This document shows, one piece after another, positions 16,057 to 24,365 of a DNA stretch of 64,000 nucleotides. Source of the DNA: Fen-1245 sp963835535 (GTDB lineage Bacteria; Gemmatimonadota; Gemmatimonadetes; Gemmatimonadales; JACORV01); assembly GCA_963835535.1 (NCBI GenBank), contig CAWIFL010000004.1:372001-436000 (forward strand), read 5' to 3'. How positions within the stretch are numbered: position 1 is the first letter of the stretch; every line of letters begins with the position of its first letter. Made by a program: the position numbers and the translations under genes. Under the pieces are notes generated by a model, which was not told the origin of the DNA, made no database searches, and saw only the letters and a program-made list of their open reading frames with translations.

Positions 16057-17220
16057 CTACTTGAGCAGCAGCTTGGCGATGGTCTGCAGCTGCATGTTGT
16101 TGGTGCCCTCGTAGATCGTGCCGATCTTCGCGTCGCGGTAGTACTTCTCGACCGGGTATTCCTTGGTGTAGCCGTACCCGCCGAGCAGCTCGACGCACAA
16201 CGACGTCACGCGCTCGGCCACCTGCGAGGAGAAGAGCTTCGCCATCGCCGCCTGCTGGGTGAACGGCTGGCCCGCGTCCTTGAGGCGGGCGGCGTTGTAG
16301 ACCATCAGCCGCGCGGCCTCCAACTCGGTGACGGCCTGCGCGAGCTGGAACTGCACACCCTGGAACTCGACGATCGGCTTGCCGAACTGCTTGCGCTCCT
16401 TGCCGTACTGCGTCGCGGCCATGAGCGCGCCGCCGGCCACGCCGACCATCTGCGCCCCGATCCCGATCCGGCCTTCGTTCAGCGTCTCGATCGAGACCTT
16501 GTAGCCCTTGCCCACCTCGCCCAGCACGTTCTCCGCCGGCACCTCGCACCCGTCGAGGATCAGCTCGGTGGTGCTCGAGGCCCGGATGCCCAGCTTGTTC
16601 TCCTTCTTGCCGACCGCGAAGCCCTTGAACGAGCGCTCGACCAGGAACGCCGTGATGCCCTTGTAGCCCTTCGATGGGTCGGCGTTGGCGAAGACGACGT
16701 ACAGCGACGCCTCGGCGCCGTTGGTGATCCAGAGCTTGCGCCCGTTGAGCCTCCAGTGGTCGCCCTTCAGCTCGGCACGGGTCTCCAGGCCGAACGCGTC
16801 GGAGCCCGAGCCCGGCTCGGAGAGCGCGTAGGCGCCGACCCATTCCGAGGCGAGCTTCGGGAGGTACCGCTGCTTCTGCGCGTCGTTGGCCCAGCGCAGC
16901 AGGCAGTTGTTGACCAGCGTGTTCTGGACGTCCACCAGGATGGCGGCGGATGCGTCCACCTGGGAGAGCGCCTCCACGGCGAGCACCGCGAGGAAGAACG
17001 AGCCGCCGGCGCCACCCAGCGCCTCCGGGATCTCGATCCCCATCAGCCCCATCTCGAAACACGGCGGGATCAAGGACGCGTCGAGCGCGCCCTTCTCGTC
17101 CATCTCGTGGGAGAGGGGCCGCACCTTCTCCTCGGCGAATTCCCGCACCGCCTGCTGGAACATCGCCTCTTCTTCGGACAGGACGGTGAGGGGCGCCCCG
17201 GTGGGCGGCGTGGTGCTCAT
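16057..17220 (-). CDS. Acyl-CoA dehydrogenase (short/branched-chain type)
   Basis: 387 residues, the standard length. The N-terminal helical domain is followed by the FAD and substrate part ('AYALSEPGSGSDA', 'LWITNGAEA'), the C-terminal four-helix domain ('GRIGIGAQMVGVA', 'RKQFGKPI'), and the catalytic base Glu371 in 'IYEGTNNMQ'. The ending 'GYGYTKEYPVEKYYRDAKIG' is close to short/branched-chain acyl-CoA dehydrogenases of the isoleucine and fatty-acid pathways. It makes a 2-enoyl-CoA and passes electrons to ETF. It follows the pilin genes after 40 bases but has no evident connection with them; no ETF or thiolase genes are nearby. Confidence 0.95.
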   Translation of the reverse strand: MSTTPPTGAPLTVLSEEEAMFQQAVREFAEEKVRPLSHEMDEKGALDASLIPPCFEMGLMGIEIPEALGGAGGSFFLAVLAVEALSQVDASAAILVDVQNTLVNNCLLRWANDAQKQRYLPKLASEWVGAYALSEPGSGSDAFGLETRAELKGDHWRLNGRKLWITNGAEASLYVVFANADPSKGYKGITAFLVERSFKGFAVGKKENKLGIRASSTTELILDGCEVPAENVLGEVGKGYKVSIETLNEGRIGIGAQMVGVAGGALMAATQYGKERKQFGKPIVEFQGVQFQLAQAVTELEAARLMVYNAARLKDAGQPFTQQAAMAKLFSSQVAERVTSLCVELLGGYGYTKEYPVEKYYRDAKIGTIYEGTNNMQLQTIAKLLLK

Positions 17221-17260
17221 GTGCGGTGGGCTCCGGTGGTCGGTGCGGCGGGCGATCGCG

Positions 17261-18430
17261 TCAGTAGGTGGTCCAGGTATCGGCCCAGCCGTTCTTGATC
17301 GGCACCAGCGAATTCAGCGAGCTGATGGACGACTGCGTGTAGCACCAGGTCCACTGCACGTATGCACTGCCCAGGCGCGGCAGGCTGTCTCTCGGCACGC
17401 TCTGACCGACGGCGATGTTGAGCCCGGTCACGACCATTCCATGTAAGTCGTAACTGGAGCACGCCGACGGGACGCTGACGTTTCCGCCGGCCAAAATGAT
17501 GCCGTCCCAGTGCGAGCCGGCCACCAGACTGACGTTGCCGGTCACCACCAGCATGCCACGCCGCTGCCCGGTGGGGATCGTGATGTTCTGGTTGTGCCCC
17601 AGCGAGTCGAGAGGCACGTAGCCCACGAGGTAGTTCGTGTTCACCAGCGGCGGCCAAGCGCTGACGGGCGACGCGTTGGTGACCGTGTAGTCCGGCACGA
17701 AGTTCCCGTTCAGGATGCCTGACCAATCAATGTGCGTCGCGTTGTACAGGCTACTCCAGCTAGCGAAGCTGGAGTTCTCGATCGTGCCGGTCGGATTGCC
17801 GCCAGCCGTTTGGAGGTAGCCAAACCCCCCGGTGACAACCGTCGTGGGCACCGTGATGGCGGCGGTGTCGCCGAGCGGGTGACCGGGCGAAACACACGGA
17901 GCTTGCGACCCGAGATCGCTGCCGCTCAGCGGGTTATTGGTCGCGCCGGCGCCAACCACCTGGACGCCGTTCAGGGCCACGACGGCGGCGCGTGCTGGAA
18001 GGGCACTCGGGTTGAGCAGGGCGAGCTGCGCGATGGTGCGGCTGCCCTGCACCTGGCCGGCCATCACCGTGTTCGTCGACACGCCGGTCGAGCGCACGAC
18101 GAACAGCGCCTGGGGAGTCCCCGATGAAGTCGCCCGCACGCGCTTGGCCACAACGTCCGCGTAGCCGTTGGTGAACACGACGTGAATGGAGTCGTAGGTC
18201 GAGGTGTCGGTGAGGGCCCGGTTGAGAGAGAAATAGTTCTGGAGCCCGGCCTGGGCGCGGGCGAGGGCGCGGGCGGTGCCGAACGAGTTGTCGGTCGTGC
18301 GCTGCTCCGCGGACACGAGCAGGAATGACGCCGCCAGCATGACGGTGAGCAGCGTCGTCACCAGGAGCGTGGTGGCGAGGACGAACCCGCGCTCGGCGCG
18401 GCGGCTACGGATGGTTCTGGAACACCACAT
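17261..18430 (-). CDS. PilX-like pilus assembly protein
   Basis: 389 residues with the ATG at 18430, overlapping the end of the PilW-like gene by 26 bases. The N-terminus 'RRAERGFVLATTLLVTTLLTV' is a basic leader, a Gly/Phe processing site and a long hydrophobic helix, as in PilX-type minor pilins; the +5 glutamate of major pilins is absent, as is usual for PilX. The rest is a Ser/Thr/Val-rich extracellular region with few charged residues, probably beta-rich. A longer in-frame reading to 18514 was rejected because it lies inside the upstream gene and is arginine-rich. It is the last of four prepilin-like genes. Confidence 0.7.
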   Translation of the reverse strand: MWCSRTIRSRRAERGFVLATTLLVTTLLTVMLAASFLLVSAEQRTTDNSFGTARALARAQAGLQNYFSLNRALTDTSTYDSIHVVFTNGYADVVAKRVRATSSGTPQALFVVRSTGVSTNTVMAGQVQGSRTIAQLALLNPSALPARAAVVALNGVQVVGAGATNNPLSGSDLGSQAPCVSPGHPLGDTAAITVPTTVVTGGFGYLQTAGGNPTGTIENSSFASWSSLYNATHIDWSGILNGNFVPDYTVTNASPVSAWPPLVNTNYLVGYVPLDSLGHNQNITIPTGQRRGMLVVTGNVSLVAGSHWDGIILAGGNVSVPSACSSYDLHGMVVTGLNIAVGQSVPRDSLPRLGSAYVQWTWCYTQSSISSLNSLVPIKNGWADTWTTY

Positions 18431-19292
18431 TGGTCGTGATCGTGAACGTCTCCGGCTTGGTCCGCCCCTCGGGTGCGGTCTCGCTGGCCGCCACCAGGGC
18501 CAGCCGCAGTCCATGGATGGAGTCCAGGACCGCCGGCGGCGCGGTGAGCGGCGTCAGGCGGCTCCCCGTCAGGAACTGGAAGCTCGCGCTGGTGTCGAAC
18601 GGCGTCACCAGCTCGTCCCGCTCGCCCGTGGAGAGCAAGGTGCGCCACAGGCCGATCCGGCCCGGCAGCTGTCCCGAAGGAGCGAAGGCGTAGCGCACCA
18701 GTTGATAAAGGTACACCTCGGAGCCCTGCGGCGGGCCTGGAGGCGTCCGCCGCGTGTCGTTGGGAAGGCCCACAGCTGTGGCAGTCCAGCCGGTTACGCT
18801 CAAGGTCGTTATCGGCGGGTTGGTGGTGCTGACGGTCGTGCAGTTGGAGGTGACGGAACTCGAGACCACCAGCGGGCCGGGCGACGGCTCGACGAAGACC
18901 ATCTTCCCCGTCGTGTCCCGCCACGCATATCCGCTGGCCGTGGCAGCGAAGTACGTCGCGGAGTCCGCGGGGAGCAGGCTCACCGTGACCTTCCCCGCGA
19001 CTTGGCCGCAGGCGACGCCGAAGGCGTACGGCACGCGCACCGTCACGGAGTCGTGCGCCGCGGCCACGAGCCCGCTGTCCGACACCATCCGGAAGTCGGT
19101 CGCCATCACGTTCAGAGCGGCGCGCGCCCCGCCGCGCGCCTGGATGATGCTGCCCTGCAGCGCGGCGAAGCGCGACTGCGAGATGACCAGCTGGCTGAGA
19201 GCCACCCCGATGATGGCCGCGATGACCAGCGCCACCAGCAGCTCGGCGAGCACGAAGCCGCGCAAACGTCGCAGCCGGGAAGGACGGCTCAT
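18405..19292 (-). CDS. PilW-like minor prepilin
   Basis: 295 residues from the ATG at 19292. The class III leader is clear: 'RRLRGFVLAELLVALVIAAI', with cleavage after Gly and Glu at +5, followed by 'LSQLVISQSRFAALQ'. The C-terminal part is a long secreted domain with the 'YQLVRYAFAPSGQLPGRIGLWR' type of pattern seen in PilW-family proteins. Minor pilins prime type IV pilus or type II pseudopilus assembly at the inner membrane. The start overlaps the PilV-like stop by four bases (ATGA), so translation is coupled. No pilus motor or secretin gene is in the window. Confidence 0.75.
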   Translation of the reverse strand: MSRPSRLRRLRGFVLAELLVALVIAAIIGVALSQLVISQSRFAALQGSIIQARGGARAALNVMATDFRMVSDSGLVAAAHDSVTVRVPYAFGVACGQVAGKVTVSLLPADSATYFAATASGYAWRDTTGKMVFVEPSPGPLVVSSSVTSNCTTVSTTNPPITTLSVTGWTATAVGLPNDTRRTPPGPPQGSEVYLYQLVRYAFAPSGQLPGRIGLWRTLLSTGERDELVTPFDTSASFQFLTGSRLTPLTAPPAVLDSIHGLRLALVAASETAPEGRTKPETFTITTNVVFQNHP

Positions 19293-19687
19293 CGCATCGG
19301 CACGAAGCGCCACTTGGCGCGCTCCAGCCAGATGGTGTCGGGGCGGGCGGCGGGCAGCGTCGTGTTGACAACGATCCGAACGGAATCCAGGCGGGTTGAA
19401 AGGGAGGAGACGGCGATGCACCCGATGACCTTCACGCCGCCGGCCGCGGTCGTGTCGCAGCTGGCGATGTTGCCGAGGCTGTCGAAGGCCGTGTACGTCA
19501 CCAGGTCCACCTTGGCGAGCAGGACCGCCATGCTGAGCGCCTGATCGGTCGCCCGCGTCCCGCTCTTGGCCACCCGGAACGACAGGCCGACAAGGGACAG
19601 GATCACCACCGAGAAGATGACGACGGCCACCATTATCTCTACCAGGGTGAAGCCGTTCCCCGGCTCGGCGCCTCGGAGGGACGCTAC
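19289..19687 (-). CDS. PilV-like minor prepilin lacking a canonical start codon
   Basis: About 132 residues. 'GNGFTLVEIMVAVVIFSVVIL' is a textbook prepilin processing site with Glu at +5, and the C-terminal half is a small globular domain. There is no ATG, GTG or TTG in frame between this motif and the end of the upstream prepilin gene. The codon in the coupling position (overlapping the TAG at 19686-19684 in the same geometry as the GTGA overlaps elsewhere) is GTA at 19687. So either initiation is unusual or a base is wrong. The next ATG in frame, at 19634 within the helix, would lose the processing site. The stop overlaps the PilW-like start by four bases. Confidence 0.6.
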   Translation of the reverse strand, partial: VASLRGAEPGNGFTLVEIMVAVVIFSVVILSLVGLSFRVAKSGTRATDQALSMAVLLAKVDLVTYTAFDSLGNIASCDTTAAGGVKVIGCIAVSSLSTRLDSVRIVVNTTLPAARPDTIWLERAKWRFVPMR

Positions 19688-19734
19688 TTCGTGATGCGTA
19701 CCTGCCCGGCCTGGGTGATGCGCACCAGGTGGTA

Positions 19735-20235
19735 CTAGTCCGAGCCGCCGACGGTGACCACCATCGGGGCGGTGGCAGTCCCGTTCGGCATCACCTGCGC
19801 GGAGGTCGGGCTCGCCGAGAGCGCCTTGAGCTGGAACTCCGACCTGATGTCGAACCAGTCCGTCCGCAGGATCGCGCCGCTCACCACGTTCGTGATTCTG
19901 AAGCAGAGCGAGTCGGACCGCACCTGCACCGTGACGGGCGAGTGCTGACGCGCCGCCAGCGTCTGGGCCAGCAGGAAGTCCGCCGCGATCACGTACGCCG
20001 AGCGGTTGACCTTCGAGTGCGCCAGCGTGGTGCTGACCCGCGGGATGAGGCTGGCCACCACCACCAGGATGATGAGAATGACCATGACCGCTTCGAAGAT
20101 CGTGAAGCCGGCCGTGGCCGAGTCGCCGCATAGTGACTCGCGCGCTCTGGAGCAAGGGATCGAGAAGATGATCGGTGACGATAAAAGGCAATGTCCGTGC
20201 CGATGGTCGGCCTGCACGCTAAGTGCTTGTACCAC
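19735..20235 (-). CDS. GspH/FimT-like prepilin, apparently cut by an in-frame amber codon
   Basis: The reading frame runs from GTG 20235 (or GTG 20217) to TAG at 19735. 'ATAGFTIFEAVMVILIILVVV' is the prepilin processing site and membrane helix. The leader before it is about 43 residues, longer than usual, and an ATG one base out of frame (about 20133) would give a typical short leader if one base were removed. After the TAG the same frame continues 16 codons, 'YHLVRITQAGQVRITK', to a second TAG at 19684; that is the usual final strand of FimT/GspH proteins. The gene therefore looks truncated or mis-sequenced. It heads the pilin cluster. Confidence 0.65.
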   Translation of the reverse strand: MVQALSVQADHRHGHCLLSSPIIFSIPCSRARESLCGDSATAGFTIFEAVMVILIILVVVASLIPRVSTTLAHSKVNRSAYVIAADFLLAQTLAARQHSPVTVQVRSDSLCFRITNVVSGAILRTDWFDIRSEFQLKALSASPTSAQVMPNGTATAPMVVTVGGSD

Positions 20236-20312
20236 AACTTAATGCAATTGGCTGGCAACGGCGAGCAAAGCGGAGAAGCGGTGCAGGATGCGACACGCTG
20301 CAGGCCGCTGCG

Positions 20313-21155
20313 CTACTGGAGGACTTCGAGCGCGACGCTCGCTCGCCCGAAGGGGGCGCTGACCTGGACCCCCTGGACCATCGGCTGGAGGCGCGAACGC
20401 ATCTCGCGCGCGATGGCCACGCCCTCGGCCAGCGCCGCGTCCTTCCCTTGGGCTTGGGCGCGGCGCATCCGGGCGACGACCTCGTCCGGCACCGAGACGC
20501 CCGGCACCTCGTTGGCGAGGAACTCGGCGTTGCGGACCGAGACCAGGGGCCAGATCCCCGCGACGACAGGAATGCGGAACCCTTCGATGCGGCGGAGGAA
20601 CTCCTCGAGCTGGCGTGCGTCGAACACCGGCTGCGTGATCGCGAACTCGGCCCCGGCATCCACCTTCCAGGCGAAGCGCTTCAGCTCCCGCTCGAGATCC
20701 ACCGCCGCCGGATTGGCGCCCACGCCGATCACGAAGGCGGTCGGCGCGCCGATCGGGTTGCCGCCCGGGTCCAGGCCCCGGTTCAGCCGGTGGACCAGGT
20801 TGGTCAGGCCGATCGAGTCGATGTCGAAGACCGCGGTCGCCTCGGGGTAGGGCCCCATCTTGGGCGGGTCGCCGGTGATCACGAGCAGGTTGTGCAGCCG
20901 GTGCGCCGCGGCCCCGAGGAGATCGGAGAGCATCGAGAGCAGGTTGCGGTCGCGGCAGCAGTAGTGGATCACGGTCTCGAGGCCGACCTCCCGCTCGATC
21001 AGGAGCGCCGACATCAGCGCCCCCATCCGGCTCTGCGCCCGCGGGCCGTCGGGGACGTTGACCGCGTCCACGCCCGCCTCCTTGAGAAGGCGCGCGGCGG
21101 CGAGCATCGGCTCCGGATCCACGCCGCGCGGCGGCACGATCTCCACCGTGGTCAC
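20313..21155 (-). CDS. Methylenetetrahydrofolate reductase domain (3' part of frame-broken bifunctional gene)
   Basis: 280 codons from a GTG at 21155, giving a complete FAD-dependent MTHFR barrel: 'TTVEIVPPRGVDPEPML' at the start, 'LVITGDPPKMGPYPEATAVFDIDSIGL' in the middle, 'FAITQPVFDARQLEEFL' and 'IPVVAGIWPLVSVRNAEFL' later. It reduces 5,10-methylene-THF to 5-methyl-THF. In relatives this domain is fused behind a homocysteine S-methyltransferase domain. Here the two lie in frames offset by one base: removing one base in the GAGTCCGGTGACC stretch (21156-21168) joins them perfectly. Independent translation from this GTG is possible but the fused family argues for a frameshift. Confidence 0.8.
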   Translation of the reverse strand: MTTVEIVPPRGVDPEPMLAAARLLKEAGVDAVNVPDGPRAQSRMGALMSALLIEREVGLETVIHYCCRDRNLLSMLSDLLGAAAHRLHNLLVITGDPPKMGPYPEATAVFDIDSIGLTNLVHRLNRGLDPGGNPIGAPTAFVIGVGANPAAVDLERELKRFAWKVDAGAEFAITQPVFDARQLEEFLRRIEGFRIPVVAGIWPLVSVRNAEFLANEVPGVSVPDEVVARMRRAQAQGKDAALAEGVAIAREMRSRLQPMVQGVQVSAPFGRASVALEVLQ

Positions 21156-22149
21156 CGGACTCGCCGGCGGCGAGTTTCCTGCCCCAGCGCGACCGCTCCG
21201 CCAGCGGCACCGGCTCCACGCCGGCCGGTGCGGCCGCGGCCTCGTGCGTCACGGCGACGACCTGCCGTGGCGACACGCTCTGCACGTACGCCGCCACGGT
21301 CTTGATGTGCTCCGGCGTGGTGCCGCAGCAGCCGCCGACGAAGCGCGCCCCCGCCTCGACCAGGCGCTTGGCGTATTCCCCCGTGTACTCGGGCGACGCC
21401 ATGTACATCCTGCGATCGCCGACCTCGCGCGGGAGCCCCGCGTTCGGCTGCGCCGAGAGCGGGCAAGAAGTCACGCGCGCCATCCGCTCGATCGCCTCCA
21501 GCACGCCCTGCGGTCCCACCGAGCAGTTGAGCCCCACCACGTCCGCGCCGAAGCCGTCCAGCGCCCGCGCCACGGTCTCCGGATCGGTCCCGTACGCCGT
21601 GTTCCCGTCCTCCTGGATCGTCATCTGGGCGAACACCGGGAGGTCGCACACCGCGCGCACTGCGCGCAGCGCCTCGTGAATCTCGTCCAGGTCGGAGAAC
21701 GTCTCGAGCACGAAGCCGTGCACGCCTCCGTCGCGCAGCCCCAAGGCCTGCGTCCGGAAGAACTCGAACGCCTCGGTGCGCGACGTCTCGCCGAACGGCT
21801 CCAGCCGGACGCCGAGCGGCCCGATCGCGCCGGCCACCAGCGCGCGGCTCCCGGCGGCCTCGCGCGCGAGCTCCGCCGCCTTCTGGTTGATGGCGTGCGT
21901 TTCCGCCGCCAGCCCGTAGTGGGCCAGTTTCACCGGATTGGCGCCGAAGGTGTTCGTCTCGAGGATCTCGGCGCCCGCGCGGACGTAGGCGCGGTGGACG
22001 TCCCGCACCAGGTCGGGGGAGCGCAGGTTCAGCTCGTCGTAGCAGACGCTGATGAAGACGCCCTTCGCGTACAGCATCGTCCCCATCGCCCCGTCGAAGA
22101 CGTGGACGCGCCCGTCGGCGATCAGGTCGCGCAGGGTGCGTTCAGGCAC
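21156..22149 (-). CDS. Homocysteine S-methyltransferase domain (5' part of frame-broken bifunctional gene)
   Basis: About 330 codons from a GTG at 22149. The fold is the BHMT/MetH N-terminal barrel, with 'VFDGAMGTMLYAKG' at the start, 'ILETNTFGANP', 'GLNCSVGPQ' carrying the first zinc cysteine and 'FVGGCCGTTPEHI' carrying the other two. It transfers a methyl group to homocysteine to make methionine. The frame remains open beyond 21156 but turns into nonsense until 20239, while the MTHFR sequence continues one base out of register. The start overlaps the DUF167 gene stop by 8 bases. In the intact fusion, MTHFR product would feed the methyltransferase directly. Confidence 0.82.
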
Positions 22150-22450
22150 GATGGCCGTGTCCCTCCAGGAGTCTCTGCGCCGCCGCCGGCGCGACGCCGC
22201 GGACCAGGACGGTCTTCCGCCGTCCGCCGGCCCCGGCGGTCACCGAGACGGCGCTCTGCGGCACGCCGAGCGACCGGGAGAGGAAGCGCACCAGCTCCTC
22301 GTTCGCCGCGCCCTCGACCGGCGGCGCCGCGAGGCGCACCCGCAGCCGCCCCTCGACCACGCCCACCACCTCGGTGCGCGACGCGCGCGGCGAGGCGGAG
22401 ACGAGGAGGCTGATGCCGCCCGGCGCCGAGGCGAGCCAGCCGCTGCTCAC
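22142..22450 (-). CDS. DUF167 (YggU-like) family protein
   Basis: 102 residues from a GTG at 22450 that overlaps the YggT stop (GTGA). The family signature is seen as 'VSASPRASRTEVVGV', then 'LRVRLAAPPVEGAANEELVRFLS' and 'VTAGAGGRRKTVLVRG'. Members are small cytoplasmic proteins of unknown function that are commonly encoded beside YggT, as here. Slightly long N-terminus compared with the usual 95-100 residues. Confidence 0.85.
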   Translation of the reverse strand: MSSGWLASAPGGISLLVSASPRASRTEVVGVVEGRLRVRLAAPPVEGAANEELVRFLSRSLGVPQSAVSVTAGAGGRRKTVLVRGVAPAAAQRLLEGHGHRA

Positions 22451-23019
22451 AGGGCGCCCAGCACGTAGCCGCGCGCGAGCTGCAGCAGGATCCAGGCGAC
22501 CAGCGGCGTGAGATCGAACATGCCGAACGGCGGCACCACGCGCCTCAAGGGCGCGAGCATCCATTCGGTCAGGACGACGAAGGGGCGCATCCAGCGGGTG
22601 TAGGGAGTCGCGCCGAGCCACGAGCCGACGATCCGGACCACCAGCGCGATCATCACGATGTTGAACGCCCAGTCCACCACGAGCCGGAGCAGGGAGCCGG
22701 GCCCGAAGCTGGCGGCCGCCGCGATCGTGAACACCTGGGCGACCAGCCACTCGACGACGGAGATGACCACGATCCCGCCCGCCACCGCGATGCCGATGAG
22801 CCACCACGGCGCGGACTGCGGGTTGCCGCCGGTGCGGAGGATCCGGCGCTCGATCGGCGCGAGCAGCGGATCGGTGAGGCGGCGGACCGCGCGGGCCGTC
22901 CGGCCGAAGGGGCTGATGGTGCGCGACTGCACGGCCAGCGCGGCGAAGGCCCCGAGCACCGCCACGGCCGCGACGGCGAGGACCGCATAACGGAGCAGCA
23001 CCAGGGCGTCGGGGGTCAC
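22447..23019 (-). CDS. YggT family membrane protein
   Basis: 190 residues from GTG 23019, five or so hydrophobic segments. Two YggT repeats are visible: around residues 8-80 and 100-190, the second with 'VVDWAFNIVMIALVVRIVGSW', 'RPFVVLTEWMLAPLRRVVPPFG' and 'DLTPLVAWILLQL'. YggT proteins are inner-membrane proteins linked to osmotic stress tolerance and, in some bacteria, to cell division or envelope organisation; the role here is unknown. It follows the VWA gene after 7 bases and overlaps DUF167 by four. Confidence 0.88.
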   Translation of the reverse strand: MTPDALVLLRYAVLAVAAVAVLGAFAALAVQSRTISPFGRTARAVRRLTDPLLAPIERRILRTGGNPQSAPWWLIGIAVAGGIVVISVVEWLVAQVFTIAAAASFGPGSLLRLVVDWAFNIVMIALVVRIVGSWLGATPYTRWMRPFVVLTEWMLAPLRRVVPPFGMFDLTPLVAWILLQLARGYVLGAL

Positions 23020-23026
23020 GCGCCGC

Positions 23027-24325
23027 TCAGCTGACCCGCATCGTCTTCCGCTTCATGAAGTCCATCAGGATGAACTGGCCGAGCGTCATCGTGTTGGTGA
23101 AATACGCCTTGCCACGGCAGATCTCCGAGACCTTCTTCACGAAATCCACGAGCATCCGGTCGCGCGCCAGCATGAAGGTGTTGATCATGATGTTGCTGCG
23201 CTTGCAGAGCGCGACCTCGCGGTAGGTGGCCTGCAGGATCTTCGGGTCGAGTCCCATCGAGTTCACGTAGACGCGGCCGTCGGGCATCGTGAGCGCCGAC
23301 GGCTTGCCGTCGGTGATCATGATGATCTGCCGCATGTCCTTGCGCTGCCCGAGCAGGAGCCGGCGGGCCAGCTTCAGCCCCTCGGCGGTGTTGGTGTGGT
23401 AGGGGCCCACCTGCGCCTGCGCCAGCTGCGCCAGCGGGATCTCCTCGGCCGAGTCGTGGAACAGCACCAGCTTGAGGGTGTCGCCCGGGAACTGGGTGCG
23501 GATCAGGTGGGTGAGGGCGAGCGCCACCTTCTTGGCGGGCGTGAACCGGTCCTCGCCGTAGAGGATCATCGAGTGCGAGCAGTCGAGCATCAGCACCGTG
23601 GCGGCGCTCGACCGGTACTCGGCCTGGTGCACCATCAGGTCGCCGTACTCGAGGTTCAGCGGCACGCCCAGCCCCTCGCGCTCGATGGCCGAGAGCAGCG
23701 TCGCGATGACGTCCAGGTTCATCGTGTCGCCGTACTCATACGGCTTGCTCGCCCCCTCGGTCTCGACGCCGGTCGCGAGGTACGGCGTGTCGTGGCTCCC
23801 GTAGCTGGACTTGCCGATGCTCCCCAGCAGGCTGCGCAGCGCGCGGTACCCGAGGAAGTCCACGCCCTTCTCGGTGAGGTTGAAGTGCACCTGCTGCGCG
23901 GCCGAGCGCGCCTGCCCCTCGGTCCCCTCCACGATCTCCTGGTTGCCGGGCATCCGCGGCGCCTGCTCCGTGCTGAGGTAGCCCTGGTCGATCAGCCGCT
24001 GCACGATCGTGTCGATCAACTCGGCGAGTTGGCGCTTCAGGTCCGCGTCGCGCTCCGCGTCGCCGGTGCTCTCGCCGCGCAGCGCCTTCAGCATGTCGGG
24101 CGTGAGGAGCCCGGACTCCATCAGCGCCTGCATGATCGCCTGCCGCAGCGACTCCATCGAGCGGTCGCCTTCCTGCTCGCCGAAGTCGCCCCAGTACGGG
24201 TGCGAGTAGGGCCCGCCGGCGAACCCCGACTGGAGCAGGAAGTCGGCGAGCTGGTCGAGCAGGTCCTGAACGTTGACCGCATCGGCCAGCTGGGCGATGT
24301 GCTTGGAGAAGGTCGTGTATCTCAC
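23027..24325 (-). CDS. VWA-domain protein, probable partner of a MoxR-type ATPase
   Basis: 432 residues, no membrane segment. The C-terminal von Willebrand A domain (about 235-420) has a complete MIDAS: 'LMLDCSHSM' (DxSxS), the Thr in 'HTNTAEGL', and the Asp in 'IMITDGKPS'. The N-terminal half is helical and of unknown fold. Such proteins pair with AAA+ ATPases (MoxR or magnesium-chelatase I-like) as metal-dependent adaptor subunits. The AAA+ gene at 27244-28713 on the same strand is the likely partner although three genes lie between. Start is ATG 24325, divergent from the MFS gene. Confidence 0.82.
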   Translation of the reverse strand: MRYTTFSKHIAQLADAVNVQDLLDQLADFLLQSGFAGGPYSHPYWGDFGEQEGDRSMESLRQAIMQALMESGLLTPDMLKALRGESTGDAERDADLKRQLAELIDTIVQRLIDQGYLSTEQAPRMPGNQEIVEGTEGQARSAAQQVHFNLTEKGVDFLGYRALRSLLGSIGKSSYGSHDTPYLATGVETEGASKPYEYGDTMNLDVIATLLSAIEREGLGVPLNLEYGDLMVHQAEYRSSAATVLMLDCSHSMILYGEDRFTPAKKVALALTHLIRTQFPGDTLKLVLFHDSAEEIPLAQLAQAQVGPYHTNTAEGLKLARRLLLGQRKDMRQIIMITDGKPSALTMPDGRVYVNSMGLDPKILQATYREVALCKRSNIMINTFMLARDRMLVDFVKKVSEICRGKAYFTNTMTLGQFILMDFMKRKTMRVS

Positions 24326-24365
24326 GGGCTTCCCTCAAACCTCATCAGCGCGCCACATTCCGGCA

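Noticed and set aside
19634..20191. Longer upstream start for the PilV-like gene
   Set aside because: The extension is the out-of-frame reading of the GspH-like gene and is Gly/His/Arg-rich nonsense.
17261..20235. Complete type II secretion or type IV pilus locus
   Set aside because: Only four prepilin-like genes are present; no ATPase, platform protein, prepilin peptidase or secretin.
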